Positions 1 through 12,084 of a stretch of 64,000 bases of DNA are shown piece after piece. Position numbers and translations under genes: made by a program. The first letter of the stretch is position 1. Each line of letters starts with the position of its first letter. The stretch is from Campanula takesimana (taxonomy: Eukaryota; Streptophyta; Magnoliopsida; Asterales; Campanulaceae). The notes under the pieces are model-generated. The model was given only the letters and a program-made list of their open reading frames with translations. It did no database searches and had not been told where the DNA came from. The stretch spans positions 248,001-312,000 of the forward strand of contig JAOWBW010001129.1 in NCBI GenBank assembly GCA_026119855.1, written 5' to 3'.

Positions 1-317
1 TTTTTTTTATTTTTTTGTTGTTGTTTTTAAGCTTGATGAGTAAGAGACAGCTGGAGAGGTACAATAATCAGGAAGCACTAAAGTCATAATAATGAAGGAC
101 GATTCATTACTGGGATTTAATTCCTGATAAAACATTACTCCTACTATTGGGCATACTCACTCCACTCTATTGGGATGTGTGCCATCCTATTTGAATGAAA
201 ATAAATAAATACACCAACATTTTTTTTTTTGAAAAAATATAAATACACCAACTTGAAAAGATAATTCATTAATTCTCGTTATTAACCAAGTTAAATTTAT
301 TTTTCAAAAAAAAAATA
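1..317. other. AT-rich spacer
   Basis: No gene, RNA or clear element end is visible. The stretch opens with a T-rich run and has several A/T homopolymers. It may be the edge of an element lying outside the window. Confidence 0.5.
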
Positions 318-585
318 CTCCCTCTGTTCCAGAAAAAGAGTCACATTTTGATTTTTTATAGTCAACAAAAATGAACTTTGACCAACTATTGGTGACTATC
401 TAATCATTCCAGTGAAATTTTAAAATTTGTAATTGATTAATCATTAATTTATTTATCAATAACAATTTTTAAAATTCCATTGTAATCATTAAATTGACAC
501 TAATGTTTGGTCAAAGTTTATTTTTGTTGACCATAAAAAAATCAAAATGAGATTATCTTTCTGAAACAAACTGAGACAAAAGGAG
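318..585. mobile_element. Stowaway-like MITE
   Basis: The left end reads CTCCCTCTGTTCC and the right end is the degenerate inverse ending GGAG, both flanked by TA. Inner arms also pair (GTCAACAAAAATGAACTTTG against CAAAGTTTATTTTTGTTGAC), so most of the 268 bp can fold back. TA duplications and CTCCCTCCGTCC-like ends are typical of Tc1/mariner-derived Stowaway MITEs. No coding capacity. Confidence 0.75.
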
Positions 586-1018
586 TATTATTTTTGGAAA
601 ACTTTGACTTGGATCTGCTTAAATTGACAACAGAATTTAAAATTGGACCTTTTTTATTTTCCGAGGGAGAAATATCTTATTAACCTTAACTTCATATAAG
701 GGTTAATGACAATTTAGACCCTGAAGTATGTTATCACTCTTCCCATCGAGCCTTAACTGTCTTTTTTCATCAATTTCAACCTTGGGGTAATTCATTTTCA
801 CCAGTTAGGGCCTTTTGGACGGATTTCGTTAGAAAAGTCAGTTATGTAGCATGTGCTTGGCACGTGACGAACCGATTGGGTGACTTTGAATTGATATTAG
901 CTATTAAGAGCTATTAAGGGTTAAGTGAAAATTTTGAAAGTTAAAGGATTAAAAAGTATTAAAATATTAAGGGGCTTAAATGAAAATTCTTAACTTAAAA
1001 TGGCTGAAATCAAACTAA
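586..1018. other. Spacer with a low-copy-looking repeat fragment
   Basis: No gene seen. Around 700-880 the text (GGGTTAATGACAATTTAGAC onward) resembles the edge of a dispersed repeat but no matching second end was found. The last three bases, TAA, are the probable target duplication of the next element. Confidence 0.4.
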
Positions 1019-1377
1019 GACCATGGGCAATAAGGTAGTTGAGGAGGGAGTTGAGAGGGAGTTAGTTAGTTTAGTTGGTGTAATAAGGGGTTGAGAGGAG
1101 GGGTTGAAGGGGGAGGGATTGAGAGCTCTCAACCCGGTTGGAGAATAAAAAGAAGGACCACACATTGCCACGCGTCAGCTGCTGATTGGGCCGACATGCG
1201 CGCGTGGCTTACACGCGCAGACAAGGCGTGTTTGGCCTTTTTTTTTTTGCTGGAATTTACACATGGCGAGATATGGTTGGTTCCCCATATTTTTAGATTT
1301 TATTTTCAACCCAAATTTTTGAGCTTAATTATTTTACAGCTATTTTTTTTTCTCGAAAATTCTGGAATTTTTTTCTC

Positions 1378-1383
1378 TATAAA
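1378..1383 (+). promoter_or_regulatory. TATA box of Harbinger ORF1
   Basis: TATAAA lies about 125 nt upstream of the ORF1 ATG at 1505. The related element at 31054-32054 keeps a TATA-like site at a similar distance from the homologous ATG (31552, minus), which supports a real promoter. Confidence 0.55.
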
Positions 1384-1504
1384 TTGATATAACTTTCATT
1401 TTATTTGGACACCAAAAAAAAAACCTCTCTTTTCTCTCAAAAAAATCTTAATTATCCTTCTTTAACCCCTTATTTTTAAAAATATTCATTATCTTTTTAG
1501 TGAA

Positions 1505-2589
1505 ATGGATCCCAATAATCCCAATAATCTTTATTTCAACACTCAGAATTCAAGTAATTTTCCACCAAATTAATACAATCCTAATGATTTTCAATCGCCT
1601 AATCAATATTCTAACCAACCACGTCCTCAAAATGTCCCACAATTTTATTATCAACCAAATGCCATGCCTTCAGCTGTACCCACCTGGAATCCATATTATT
1701 GTATGCAATTTCAACGACCTCCACCACCACCACCACCCTCTCAAGAATCAGAATATCCCGAATATTCAACACAAATGGTTCTGGGTAGAAATAGCGGTGC
1801 TGATGAAGCTACTCCAGATGCAGGAGGTTCCACCACTAGTCGGAGAAAAATTGTCAAATGGAGCACGAAGGACAATATAGTGCTAATCAGTGGGTGGATT
1901 AAGTTTGGAACCGACGGTGTTGTCGGAAAAATCAGAAGAGTGAAGCGTTTTGGGGTAAGATTGCAGAATATTGTAACGAACATTGTGAATTTAACCCTCC
2001 CCGTGACGTTGTTTCATGCAAAAATCGTCACAATTACATAAACACCAAATTGGGCAAATGGGTAGGTGCATACGATAACGCTAAGCGTATGCAACAAAGC
2101 GGGTGGTCGGAGAATGATGTTTTGGTAAAAGCTCACGAATTATATAAAAGTGCTAACAATAGCACTTTTAATTTGATGGAAGAGTGGAAAGCTACCCGAG
2201 ATCAACCACGCTACGCAAGTCAGGTTGGAGGAAATACTGGATCTGATAGCAGTGGATCTAAGAGAGCACGTGAAGGTGATGTAGGTGATTCAAGCTCGGT
2301 TGGATCCATTCCTCGACCTATGGGAAGGGAGGCAGCTAAGAAAAAGGCGGGGAAGAAAAAAGTGGGGTTATCACCGGTAAAGGAACAAAAATGGTCAGAA
2401 TTCAAAGAGAAAGAATTGGAACGAATGGACAACTTAGTCTCAGAACAACAGACGGCAAACAATATTGCCCTTAACAAGACTCGGGCTAAAAATAGGAAAA
2501 TGTGGATGCAGTTGAGACAAATGGAGTCTCGCGATCATCATCAACAACAGCTTTTTGAAATGTTGACTAACGAGCTGTTTGGCAATTAA
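1505..2589 (+). pseudogene. SANT/Myb-like DNA-binding protein (Harbinger ORF1), broken
   Basis: This is the accessory DNA-binding protein of PIF/Harbinger elements, which recruits the transposase to the element ends. The reading frame starts MDPNN at 1505, with an Asn/Pro/Gln-rich head and a poly-Pro run near 1720-1740. It then has the trihelix/SANT core (LISGW near 1885, then FW, then a KWVGAYDNAKRMQQSGWSE stretch around 2053-2110) and a basic, coiled C-terminal part (KKKAGKKKVGLSP, then a Gln-rich end). Two lesions are visible: a TAA stop at about 1571, and loss of one A in the A-run at 1927-1931, after which the frame shifts to the one ending at 2589. The first ~35 codons match the remnant at 31552 on the minus strand. 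Identification is confident; function is lost. Confidence 0.85.
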
Positions 2590-2720
2590 TGTGTGTTTTC
2601 TAGCTTTATGTCAATTTTCTGCACTGATGTACTACTTTCAAGATTCTCAGTATGTAACTTTACCTTTTAATTAAATCTATGTAATTCTATTATTGGAGTC
2701 CGTCAATTAACTCAATTGAA

Positions 2721-2831
2721 TTGAAGCTTCAAATCCGTCAACTACGACCACTCATTTGTTATCCTTTAACTAACTAAATTCAATTGAAGCTTCAAATCCG
2801 TCAACCTCAATCACTCATTTTCTTATAAATA
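2721..2831 (+). promoter_or_regulatory. Repeated upstream block and TATA box of Harbinger transposase
   Basis: A block containing GAAGCTTCAAATCCGTCAAC occurs twice (about 2725-2745 and 2786-2805), followed by TATAAATA at 2824-2831. The transposase ATG at 2893 is 62 nt downstream, a normal plant spacing. Confidence 0.55.
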
Positions 2832-2892
2832 ACACTCTCTTCTTTCATTCTTCCTACATCAAACACTCTCTCCTTTCCTTCCTCCTATATCA

Positions 2893-3478
2893 ATGGATCC
2901 ATCCAGATTTCTTCCTTTTGATGTCGAAGCCTACAAAAGGCAACTTGAAATTGAGGAGAGTTTTATCATGAACGAGTTTTTTGATGATAAAACTCCGAAA
3001 AAAACTTGAAAAAATTTGAAAAGAGAGCACGCTTTTCACAACAAGAGCCTAATTGATGACTACTTTTCTGAAAATGCTATGTATAAATATTCTTTTTGGC
3101 GACGATATCGGATGCAGAAACATGTATTCCTCCACATCGTCCAGGATCTTTCAAGCCATGACAGCTACTTCACACAAAGGTTCGATTTTTCCGGCAGAGA
3201 AGGCCTATCTCCATTAGCAAAATGTACCGCAGCCATGCGATTGTTAGCATATGATATGTCCGCCGATGCTATTGATGAATACATTAAAATAGGGAAAACT
3301 ACAGCGTTGGAGGCATTACGGAGATTCTGCAAGGGGGTCATTCAATTAAACGATATAAATGTTTTGGACCAATCGCCAGTTTTTGATGATCTTGAAGCAG
3401 GAAATACTCCACGAGTCAATTTGTTTGTGAATGAACGTCAGTATAATATGACATATTATCTTGCTGACGGTATCTACT
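2893..3478 (+). pseudogene. PIF/Harbinger DDE transposase, truncated
   Basis: Plant-type Harbinger nuclease (DDE_Tnp_4 / ALP1-like fold). The frame opens with MDPSRFLPFD at 2893, meets a TGA at 3007-3009, and continues in the same frame (KREHAFHNKSLIDDYFS, then FWRRYRMQKHVF, then SPLAKCTAAMRLLAYD). Compared with the transposase at 32652-33974, the segment holding the first catalytic Asp (GSLDCMHW) is missing: the protein jumps from CKGVIQL to NDINVLDQSPVF. It then reaches YYLADGIY, where the Copia LTR interrupts it at 3479. The deletion alone makes it catalytically dead. Confidence 0.9.
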
Positions 3479-5154
3479 TGTTGGTCCCTAAAGGGGCAAC
3501 AAGGGTGTGAAAATCGCTAGAGGGGGGGGGGGTGAATAGCGTTTTAAAATTCTTTTCAAACCCTTTTGCAATTCAATGGCAGATGCGCACAACTCTTATT
3601 TTGGCTAAGTATAGCGTGCGGTAAGAGTGTGAAATGCACAGCGGAAATTTAAAGCAGCTCTGCGCAGGGTATACTGCGCAGAGATAAAAACGCACGCGCT
3701 AAGTATGAGGCTAAAGAGTGGCGCAAAATGGGATTCTAATGCAAATGAGCAATAACAATTACAACATCAAAGAGTGGCAATCTGAAAGATCAAACAAAGC
3801 AGTTCATAAAAAGTTAAGCAGGGAATATGCAATAAGTAATGAACACGCTATTTGGAGAGGTTCGATCGGAGAAAGATCTACATCCTCTACCAAGATGGTT
3901 AGTTTTGGATTTCTAATGGAGATCTTATTATATGAGAGAGTATTACAAATTACAACATTTGAGCTCAATACTAACTCAAGATCTATTATCTATGAAGAAC
4001 AAATCCTAGACTAAACCGGTGTATCTCAAGAAGTTAGATCAAAATGATCAAAACTTCAAGAGGTGTGTGTGTGACAGAAATTCTGGGCTCTATGAATATG
4101 AAAGATGAAGAGCACCAAGAATTCTGGTGATATAGGCTTTGTGATATGAGCAGGAGTTTTGAAGGTTTGAAGATCTTGAAAGCTGTTCTAAAGAATCTGG
4201 AAAAACTAAGCAGCAGTCTTCAGATCTTCATGGTTTTTCAGTGAAGCATAAAACTCAAGCTCTGAAGCATAATGGCCAACAAGGGGAGCTTGATCAAAGA
4301 TGATGATCAAGGGCCGATGAAAAGGGCTAAATCCAAAGGCAGCTTAGAAATGAAGATGAGCAGGCTATTTATAGCTGAGAGCTTGAATATAGCCGTTGGA
4401 GCTCTGAGCAAGGACAATGAGCTGGCACAACATGATTGGCGCGCAGCTGTCCTTTATAGCCATTGGGGCTCTGATTAAAGATGATGACCTGGCACAATAT
4501 GATTGGTGCGCAGGTATATAGAGCCGTTGGAGACTGAGCATGAAGACCAAATTCAAAAGCTTCTTCTAGAAGGTTGACAGCTGTCTTCTCTTGAGATATT
4601 TCTTTGAAGCGTGTCTCCACCAATGGTTTTGCTGAGTGTGCTTATTTTGTCGTTTGTACACACCTCAGCTTTTTTTTAATAAGCGTGCATCTTCTAAGCG
4701 TTTTCCAAACTTTCTAGAATGAGAGATCAGGAGATGAGGAGCTTGACCAAGGTTGTGTCCGCGCACAAAGGCATGCGCATTGCCGGCGCGCATGGATTCT
4801 GCGCATGAGCAGCATGCGCACCATGCTTGGTCACAAAGAGATCTCTTGAGTGTTTAGGAAGAAAATATCTTGAAAATTGAGCAGGGTCAAGGTCTGCGCA
4901 AAGATATCTATGCGCAGTGGCGACCTGCGCAGAGAACATTCTGCGTAGCGAAATGAATCCTTGCTTAGGTGATCTTCAATCTTTAAAGCTTCAAGTCCTA
5001 TCATCTAAGCCTATACTATAAAAAGGACTTAGCTAAAGATTGAAGTTCTAAACTTCTTTACATGAGGTCCTAAAATCCGTAAAAATACTTATAGGTGATG
5101 GTATCAATCAATTCTAACAAATGTAGGAGGGTTATGTGATAAGCATACCCAACA
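3479..5154 (-). repeat. Copia LTR (downstream copy, complete, 1676 bp)
   Basis: Starts TGTTGGTCCC and ends CCCAACA in plus-strand reading, giving perfect short inverted ends. The first ~220 bp recur at 12727. It carries about ten copies of TGCGCA plus several near-copies. No ORF of its own is supported. Confidence 0.88.
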
Positions 5155-5166
5155 ATCTCCCCCTAA
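5155..5166 (-). promoter_or_regulatory. Polypurine tract
   Basis: On the minus strand the bases just before the downstream LTR are TTTAGGGGGAGAT, a typical plus-strand primer for reverse transcription. This fixes the LTR boundary at 5154. Confidence 0.7.
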
Positions 5167-5714
5167 ATGATTAATGCCATTACCTACTATAGCAAAGGCA
5201 ATTCATTGTACTTGATAATAACATGTCCATAAGAATGAGAATGGTAAATCATGCCTCAAGTCAATGCACACACTAGCCAGTGCTATAGATTTCCAATCTA
5301 TCCAAAAGATTAAAAACTTACAAGATAGGAAAGATAGAAATGTCATTCAGAGCATACAAATAATGTGAGATGAAGTTTTAAGTATGCGTTTAAACTGAAT
5401 GTTTAAACATCATGCGTAGAAGACATGAGCAGTTAAGATTATGCGCATGAGTTTAAGTAATAATGCATTCAATGTTCCACAAACGAATGATTTGAATTGA
5501 ACAAGGTTTTTGTGAAAGCTTTATGATGCATTCTTCTCATTAAAACTTTGAAGGATTGACTGTTACAGATTACAAGTTTTAAAGAGGAAAATCAAAAGCG
5601 GTGCGCACAAAAACAGAAGCGCACAAAATAAAAGCGCATAAAAAAAATATACTGCGCAACGAGAATAAAAAAGGTTCCAAAAAAATAACAAAATACTTAC
5701 AGAGGAAATCTAAT

Positions 5715-8626
5715 CTAAGTTGATCCGTTGCAGGCTTCGCGCATCTCATTCTGAAGACCGTTAAATTTGTTCATGAGTTCCACCTTTAAATTTTGAAATT
5801 TGTCCTGGAACTCCACAGCTTTTCCAACATAAGTGTTCATTCCTCTGCGCATGTCAGCGTTGTCATCCACTAGCTCTCTGAACCTTGCTCTGCTGTCCGT
5901 CAGGATGGCAGTTTACGTAGCTTCTAATCTTGAGTCGGTATGGAGGCGCTGAGTGTTGACGCTTGCTTGAATGTCAAACATTGCGTAGTCAAATTTGTCG
6001 TTGAACGCCAAAAAAAAATCTGCGCACTTCTTCAATATTATGCGCAGAGCCTCCTTGTTCAATCTTCTCTATCTGAGCCTCCATCTGAGCTTGAAGGTCA
6101 TCAAATCCTCTATGTAACCCATCTGCAAGGGTTTTCTTGAGCTTTTTCAGAATGTCCCTGAGTCCACCATCAAGCGCTCCAAAGGTGCACACATTTTTGA
6201 GTTGTGCGCTGACATTTTCAAGCTGAGCGCTGATGGATTTCAGAGAGTCCAGGATAAGATGTTCCAAAGTGATAGGAACTTTTTCTTGCGCAGGCTCAGA
6301 TGGTCTTGCCTTTGCTTTAGCACTCTCCGTGCTTTCCTTTGCCTTTGCTTCTTCTTTGGCAGCTTTCTCCCCCTTAATGGTATCAATCTCCAAACGCTGC
6401 ATATCAAGACGATATAATAAAGCAGTTTGAGCAGTAAGGAGTTGATTAAGCTGCAGCTGCGTAGCGACTTGATTCGCTTGAACAGAATGCAAGCTCTGCA
6501 CGATCTGGCGCAGCTCAGCTGAGGAGGAAGGACGAGACTTCGGGGCTGAAGATGAAGGATGAACTGGAGAAGAATCACTGCTGTCGGTGGCTGCGGAACT
6601 AGTGCGGCGCTTTTTCAATCCTTTAGCGCTGCTGCGCACCTTCTGCTTGAGACGAGAAGAGATATGTGCGATATCAGCACTGGGGATGGCTTCTTGAGAG
6701 GCTTTGTGCATTTGCTCCCCCTCAACAGCATCATCATCTGAATCACCACGGAAAGCAGCCTTGCGCTTCATTGTGGTTGGCTTTGAGGGAGCAGGAGCTG
6801 GATTGCTGGAAGGATCAGCCTCTTTGAAAGAAATCCCTTTGGTGGATTGAACCAAAGGAATATCCTTGAGCTTGTTGCTACTGGGCGGAGCAATGCCCTT
6901 CCCCTTGCGATTGTACGCTTCTTCTGCGGTCTCTTGCGCAGCATCAGATGTAGATCGTCCTGCACTCTTCTTGGATTTGACCACAGGAATTGGGCCTATC
7001 CAGGGTTCCTTGTTGGGAGCGGCATCAGACAGCCAGATTTCATAGTAATCGGCGTTGCCTATCTCACTGCGCAAATTCTGAAGGTGTACTCTGGAATAGT
7101 ACTTTGCGTCGCAAGACTGCTTCTTGATTGACTTTTCTTCAACATAGGTGGCCAATTCACCATAAGTCAATAGGAGTTTGGTTAGCAGTCTACAGTGAGT
7201 TCGGTATTTGGTCTTTCCTGCGTTCAGCTTCTTTTCATAGCTGGTCATCCCCTTCACAATCTCATTGAAGATTATCTGCGGCCAGTCTAGTTGATCTTCG
7301 TTGAAGATGGCTGCGCAGTATTCCCACTGCTTAGAGATGAAATGTCCATTATTTCCATTCTTGCAGTTGAGGGAGTCTCCAATTAGGGTGCATAGGTGAT
7401 ACATCACCTCACCAAATTCCTTTCGGTTATACATTGGCCACTTCTTGTTGAGAGAAGGGATGCCAATGAGCTTCTATGCAAGCGCATTTTGATGAGCCTC
7501 ATCATAGTTGACTGAAGAACTATCAACATTGAAGTTTAGGAGGCTGCGAATGTGATTGGGGTGAACCATTATATCACAGCGCTGAACGGTGGCCATGATC
7601 ATTTCTGTTGTCTTGCCTTCAAGTTGTGCAGGAACAACTCTTGCTGTCCTGAAGAATTCATCTAACAGAGCAGGCACTATGAAGGATTGCTCAAGAGTGA
7701 ATAATGGAAGAATGCCGGAGGTGCTGAGAAGATGAAACAGATGACGACCAATCGCATCTAAAGAGAGATCAGCTTGAATAAGTTCCCAACCCAGAATGAA
7801 ATAAACGTGTCCCTGCGTAAAACAATAGATAGAATTAGACAACCTATTGATTATGGAGCTGTGCGCATATGTAAGTAATGCAGATATACCTAGGCACAAG
7901 TTCCATGAAAAAAAAAATTATGCGCAGAAAGTAGAGGGTGCGCAATAAATAAGAATGCATACGCAGAAGGATCGTGCGCACAGAAAATAAATATTAGTAA
8001 AGAAGTGTGCGCAGAGAAATAGATATAGCTATATGCGCAGGAAACTTATGCGCAGAGCATAAAGATAAGGGGGGTGAATAATAGACTTAAATAAAATATA
8101 TATAAAAAGAAATATTTAAGAGCATGAAGAACACCCAAAAATACAGAAAAACAAAATTTGACAAAATTCACCAAAAAATACATCGAAATGACGGCGTGAA
8201 CAGGACGAAGTCAACCATGTAAAAATTATGGTCAACGACATTAAAACAAACCCAGAAATTCAGAAAAACGGTTCGACTGCTAAGGAAGTTACGAAGCACA
8301 GAAATTGACGAAAAACATATGTAACGACCATTGATCATGAAATAAACTGCATGAAAGAATAGATCAGGCAAATACGAACACAACACAACGATCGATTTCA
8401 AAAATGATCAGTAAATAAGGGAGAAATCGAAAAAGGGAGTCTTGAGACCTCCAAGAACAACAATGGCGGAAAAATAAGAAGTTATAGTGAAACATACCAT
8501 GTCTTTGACGGTGGGATGCCTTGATTTTCGTTCTGCTTCTTCTTCGTGAGAGTTCCCAGTATTGGAGAGCGATGAAGAGTCGGAGATGATGATTTCTGGT
8601 TGAGTTTTGATTTTCTTAGGCGCCAT
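5715..8626 (-). pseudogene. Envelope-position extra gene of the Copia element, spliced, decayed
   Basis: A gene 3' of pol on the element's coding strand, in the position of the env-like ORF of Sireviruses and similar plant elements; its function is unknown. Exon 1 is 8626-8498 (43 codons, basic MAPKKIKTQ start, then an acidic Ser-rich tract). A GTATGT donor follows and a CAG acceptor precedes exon 2 at 7812, giving a 685-bp intron (8497-7813) with matching phase. Exon 2 has a folded N-terminal region (GWELIQADLSLDAIGRHLF; NEDQLDWPQIIFNEIV), a long Ser/Lys/Pro-rich low-complexity linker, and a helical, probably coiled-coil C-terminus. Lesions: TAG at 7476-7474, a one-base slip in the nine-base homopolymer at 6010-6018, and a later TAA at 5916-5914; the original stop is probably the TAG at 5717-5715. 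The N-terminal region resembles plant retroelement proteins annotated as putative plant transposon protein; that likeness is from memory. Confidence 0.65.
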
Positions 8627-9515
8627 TGAAAAGGTTTAGAAAGAAGGAAGGTTGAGGTTGAAGATAACGAATAGGAAATGAGAGATGAGGGTTTAGAGCA
8701 GAGGTAAGAAAGAGAGTGAGAAAATTTAGAGGGAAGAGAGAAGTAGAGAGAGAAACGGTTTAAGTAGGGAAGGAGAAGTTAGACGTACGATAGCTACGAA
8801 ATGTTTGAGAAAAAGTGCAGTGGTGCAGAATAGCGATACCACGTGTCACAAAAAGGAACGCGCGTGCGCAGGCCTATGCGCGCGTGTGTGTGAAGTTCTA
8901 AGCCGGTCACTGTCAAGTCGACTTCCTCATAAATGGTGAGTCAGTGAAAGGACGGGCGCACGTTAGCAGAGTGACGTGGCCGAATGGGGAATGCGCGAGC
9001 GCAGTCTTTGCGCGCGCGTGTGTCAGCGAAAAGAGGCTGACTGCTGTCGCATCACCTTCCTCATTAAATGGTGAGCAGACATACGTGAGATGCGCTGTCA
9101 TTAATTGCAGTTTGCATTAAATGACAATGGGACATGCGCAAGGGTAAAAAGGTAATTTCCCAAGAAAATTCAAAAAATAAGAGCGCGGGAAAATTTGAAT
9201 TACACAAGTACCCTTGTGACTCAGCGTTGACTTTTCAGTCAAGGACCTATGTGCAAAATCTAATGAATAGAACACTTACCTGCGGTCCACGACGATTTGC
9301 GCATGGATAGTCATGCGCAGCGCATTGATAGCGCAGAGATTCTGTAAATCTCAGAACAGTAGTTTCATGCGCAGGCAGTTGTTTGCGCAGGAGTTGCATA
9401 GGGCGCATGAAACTTAACCTATTTTGCACACTTTATCAAGCAAATACATTAGTATCAATAAATCATGTTGACAAGTTAGCTAAGATTAAGCATACCCATT
9501 TCTCCTTTCAAGAGA
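8627..9515 (-). other. Spacer between pol and the extra gene
   Basis: Non-coding. It holds GCGC-rich stretches (8860-9030, many GCGCGTGTGT-like and TGCGCA words) and purine-rich text next to the extra gene's start. It could contain a promoter for the extra gene, but no clear TATA box was found. Confidence 0.4.
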
Positions 9516-10491
9516 TCACTTGTTAATTCTTGAGGAGATGATATTAGATGTTGATGAGCTTGGTAATAGTGCTTGGCAGGATTGAAAAACTGCTATGGTG
9601 GACATATTATCGCAGAGAGTTGGATAATTCTCATCATGAATCCCATAGTCCACAGGTTGTTGCTTCATCCATAAGATTTGGCAGCAACAGCTTTCACCAG
9701 CAATATATTCTGCTTCAGTAGTGGAGATGGACACAGCAGCTTGTCTCTTGCTTGCCCATGCTAAGTCGATTTCCAAGGAAATGACCAGTTCCACTTGTGC
9801 TCTTCCTGTCAATTGTGCATGCTGCGTAGTCCGCATCTGAATAACCTACAAGTTTAAAGTTCGAATCTTTGGTGTACCAAATTCCAAGGTTAACAGAGCT
9901 AAAAATATATCTAATACTTTTTACGTCAGTTATGTGCGCTTCAGAAGAATTAGCGTGATAGTGCGCATAGATCCAGTCAACATAATATCTTGGCCAGCTA
10001 GCAGAAGATAAAGGAGAGTTAGTCATACCTAGATATAGTCTGATCAACTTTACCTTTTAAGTCTGTTAAATTTGTTGCTTGTGGCCATTGGAGTGTCGTA
10101 TGCTTTAGCATTCAAGTCCAAACTTCTTGATTGAGTCCCTAGTGTACTTGACTTGATTTGCGAGGATGCCATCATTCAATTGATTGATTTTAAGCCCGAG
10201 GAAGAAATTGATTTCTCCCATCATGCTCATCTCAAACTTGCTTTTCATTTGCTTTTCAAAGCGCTTACAAAGAGACTCATTAGTAGAACCAAATATAATA
10301 TCATCGACAAAAATTTGAACAAGTAAAGAATGATCATTATGCTTGGTAATAAGAAGAGTTATATCGATTTTACCGCGCTTGAAGCCTTTCTCTAGTAGGA
10401 ATTTTGATAGCGTATTGTACCATGCTTTTGGAGCTTGCTTAAGACCATACAAAGCTTTCTTGCTTTGATTCTGTGATTCTTCCATTCCCAT
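9516..10491 (-). pseudogene. Copia reverse transcriptase and RNase H remnant
   Basis: On the minus strand, 10491-10105 encodes the second half of a Copia RT: KKALYGLKQAPKAWY, then FVDDIIFGST (the YVDD active site with Phe for Tyr), then FEMSMMGEINFFLGL. After a frame change 10047-9715 gives the RT-RNase H link (YSDADYAAC, DRKSTSGTGHFLGN). A second frame change at about 9836 gives WASKRQAAVSISTTEAEYIA, the RNase H core. Order and motifs are diagnostic of Ty1/copia. At least two frameshifts break it. Confidence 0.9.
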
Positions 10492-11030
10492 CCATCTTGT
10501 TTCCGAACACCCATTGAAGTGCTAAATAATGGTTGAGCTTTTCTTGCACTTCTTGCATAGCATCGATTCATCTTAGAATATGGAGCACTCTATCAATCTT
10601 CTTTGATCCGACATGAGAGATAAACGAAAGCTACACCGCAAAGTTTGATGCTCTCGATGTGCGAATCCCTATATTGCGATGATAGGAATACGAAGATCAA
10701 TGGGTATTTTATTTATTTCAGCACCACGATCATCAAAGGTGATTTGCTGAAGTGGAGAAACATCATGCGCAGAAGGAGGTGTTTGCGCATCAGGAGTTGC
10801 AACTTCAGGCGCAGCATTTATTGTATGCGCATGAGATGGACTGATTCTGAATCTGCTTGGTCTATGTCCTGCGCAGGAATAGAATTACTGCGCACCTGTC
10901 TAAAAAGCTCAGCAGAGTCATCAGAATCATTGGGAGACAAATGTGGCTCAAGGAGAGAATGCTTATCAAAAAGTAGCATGTACAGATACTAAAATAACTA
11001 GAGATTTATCTTATTAAGATCATGAAAAGC

Positions 11031-11416
11031 TTATAGAATGATTGGCATACACAACGAGAATACCTTCATCCGCTTTGGCGTCGAATTTACCTCTATAGTG
11101 TTTGCAGCCAAAGAGCTTGAAGAAAGTAATGTTGGGAGCTTTCTCTCTCTCCATAGATCGTATGGAGTAGAGATGTAGGCTTTGTTGATGAGGGATCTAT
11201 TCCTGAGTAAAACATGCACCAATGACAGCTTTTTCCCAGAAATACATTTTAGAAGTACTGCTTCTACTATCATTGTTTATCCATCTTCAATCAACAAGCG
11301 ACTCTTTCCACAACGCCATTTTGTCGAGGGACTCCAGCTGCAGAGAAAATTGTGAAGAATACCATTTGTTGGTTCTTGTTGGTTCTCACAATATTGAGCG
11401 ACATCGTTGTTCATAA
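11031..11416 (-). pseudogene. Copia integrase C-terminal remnant
   Basis: The minus strand reads LLRNRSLINKAYISTPYDLW near 11220-11160, matching the NRSLLNKTPYELW motif at the end of the Copia integrase core, followed in shifting frames by FGCKHYRGKFDAKADEG-like text. The catalytic D,D35E region upstream (11420-12080) could only be traced in fragments. Heavily frameshifted. Confidence 0.7.
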
Positions 11417-12084
11417 ATTCTGTTCCATTGAAGTGTTGAACTCTATTGATGTCTTCTATGTTTGGAGATTAAGGAGAACAGCCAGGATATCATAGAGATA
11501 CCACAGGTTGGTTCAAAGGTTCGCGGTAGTGAGCGGTCCAAACATATGAGGTGAAGCGGAAGTAAGCGTTTTGACATCGGAGCAATCTTGCTGGAAGAAA
11601 ACTGCTCAGGCTGCTTACTAAGCTGGCATGGTGCTTATACCATTGCTAGCTGCATTCACTTAGGTTCATTGCTACAAAACAAGGAGTAATAGAAATTATA
11701 GCGGTAAGATCAAATAGATTAGAAATTGGTCTTAAGAGTCCTTGTGAGCAAAGTTAGTCCAGAAACGCCATTTTTGATGTAACATAGCGTTGAAGAGATA
11801 TGGCATTCCAGAACTTTATCTCATAATTGTGATATGGAGAGCAGGTTGCTTGAGACTTAATCTTTTATGATTAGTCCAAATCCAATTATGTGCCCTTTGT
11901 TGTTGTCACCATATATTACTGAGTGATCTCTTCCTTCGTGCGCACCTTTAAGAGTGTTGACATCTCTAGTAGTGTCTAGAATCCACTGTCGATATCAACT
12001 GAGCTTGAGAGAGCGCAGTGAAGTAGATCTTTTCTGCTTGTTGAAACATTAACTTGCGCTCTACAGCAGAGTTATCTTTTAAGA

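Larger units (their letters stand above)
1019..3478 (+). mobile_element. PIF/Harbinger element, left part, interrupted
   Basis: Begins GACCATGGGCAATAAGG after TAA, matching the end of the related element at 31054-32054 (GACTATGAGCAATGG after TTA). It holds a SANT/Myb-like ORF1 (1505-2589) followed on the same strand by a DDE transposase ORF2 (2893-3478). A Copia retrotransposon enters ORF2 at 3479 and the rest of the transposase and the right terminus were not found beyond it, so the 3' part is deleted or lies outside the window. Both ORFs carry lesions, so it is not autonomous. Confidence 0.85.

Noticed and set aside
1091..1880. Frames starting at 1091 and 1500
   Set aside because: The first lies in the non-coding leader of the Harbinger element; the second is an out-of-frame shadow of the ORF1 that starts at 1505.
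4272..4939. Short frames in the Copia LTR
   Set aside because: Overlapping frames on both strands within an LTR; no motif.
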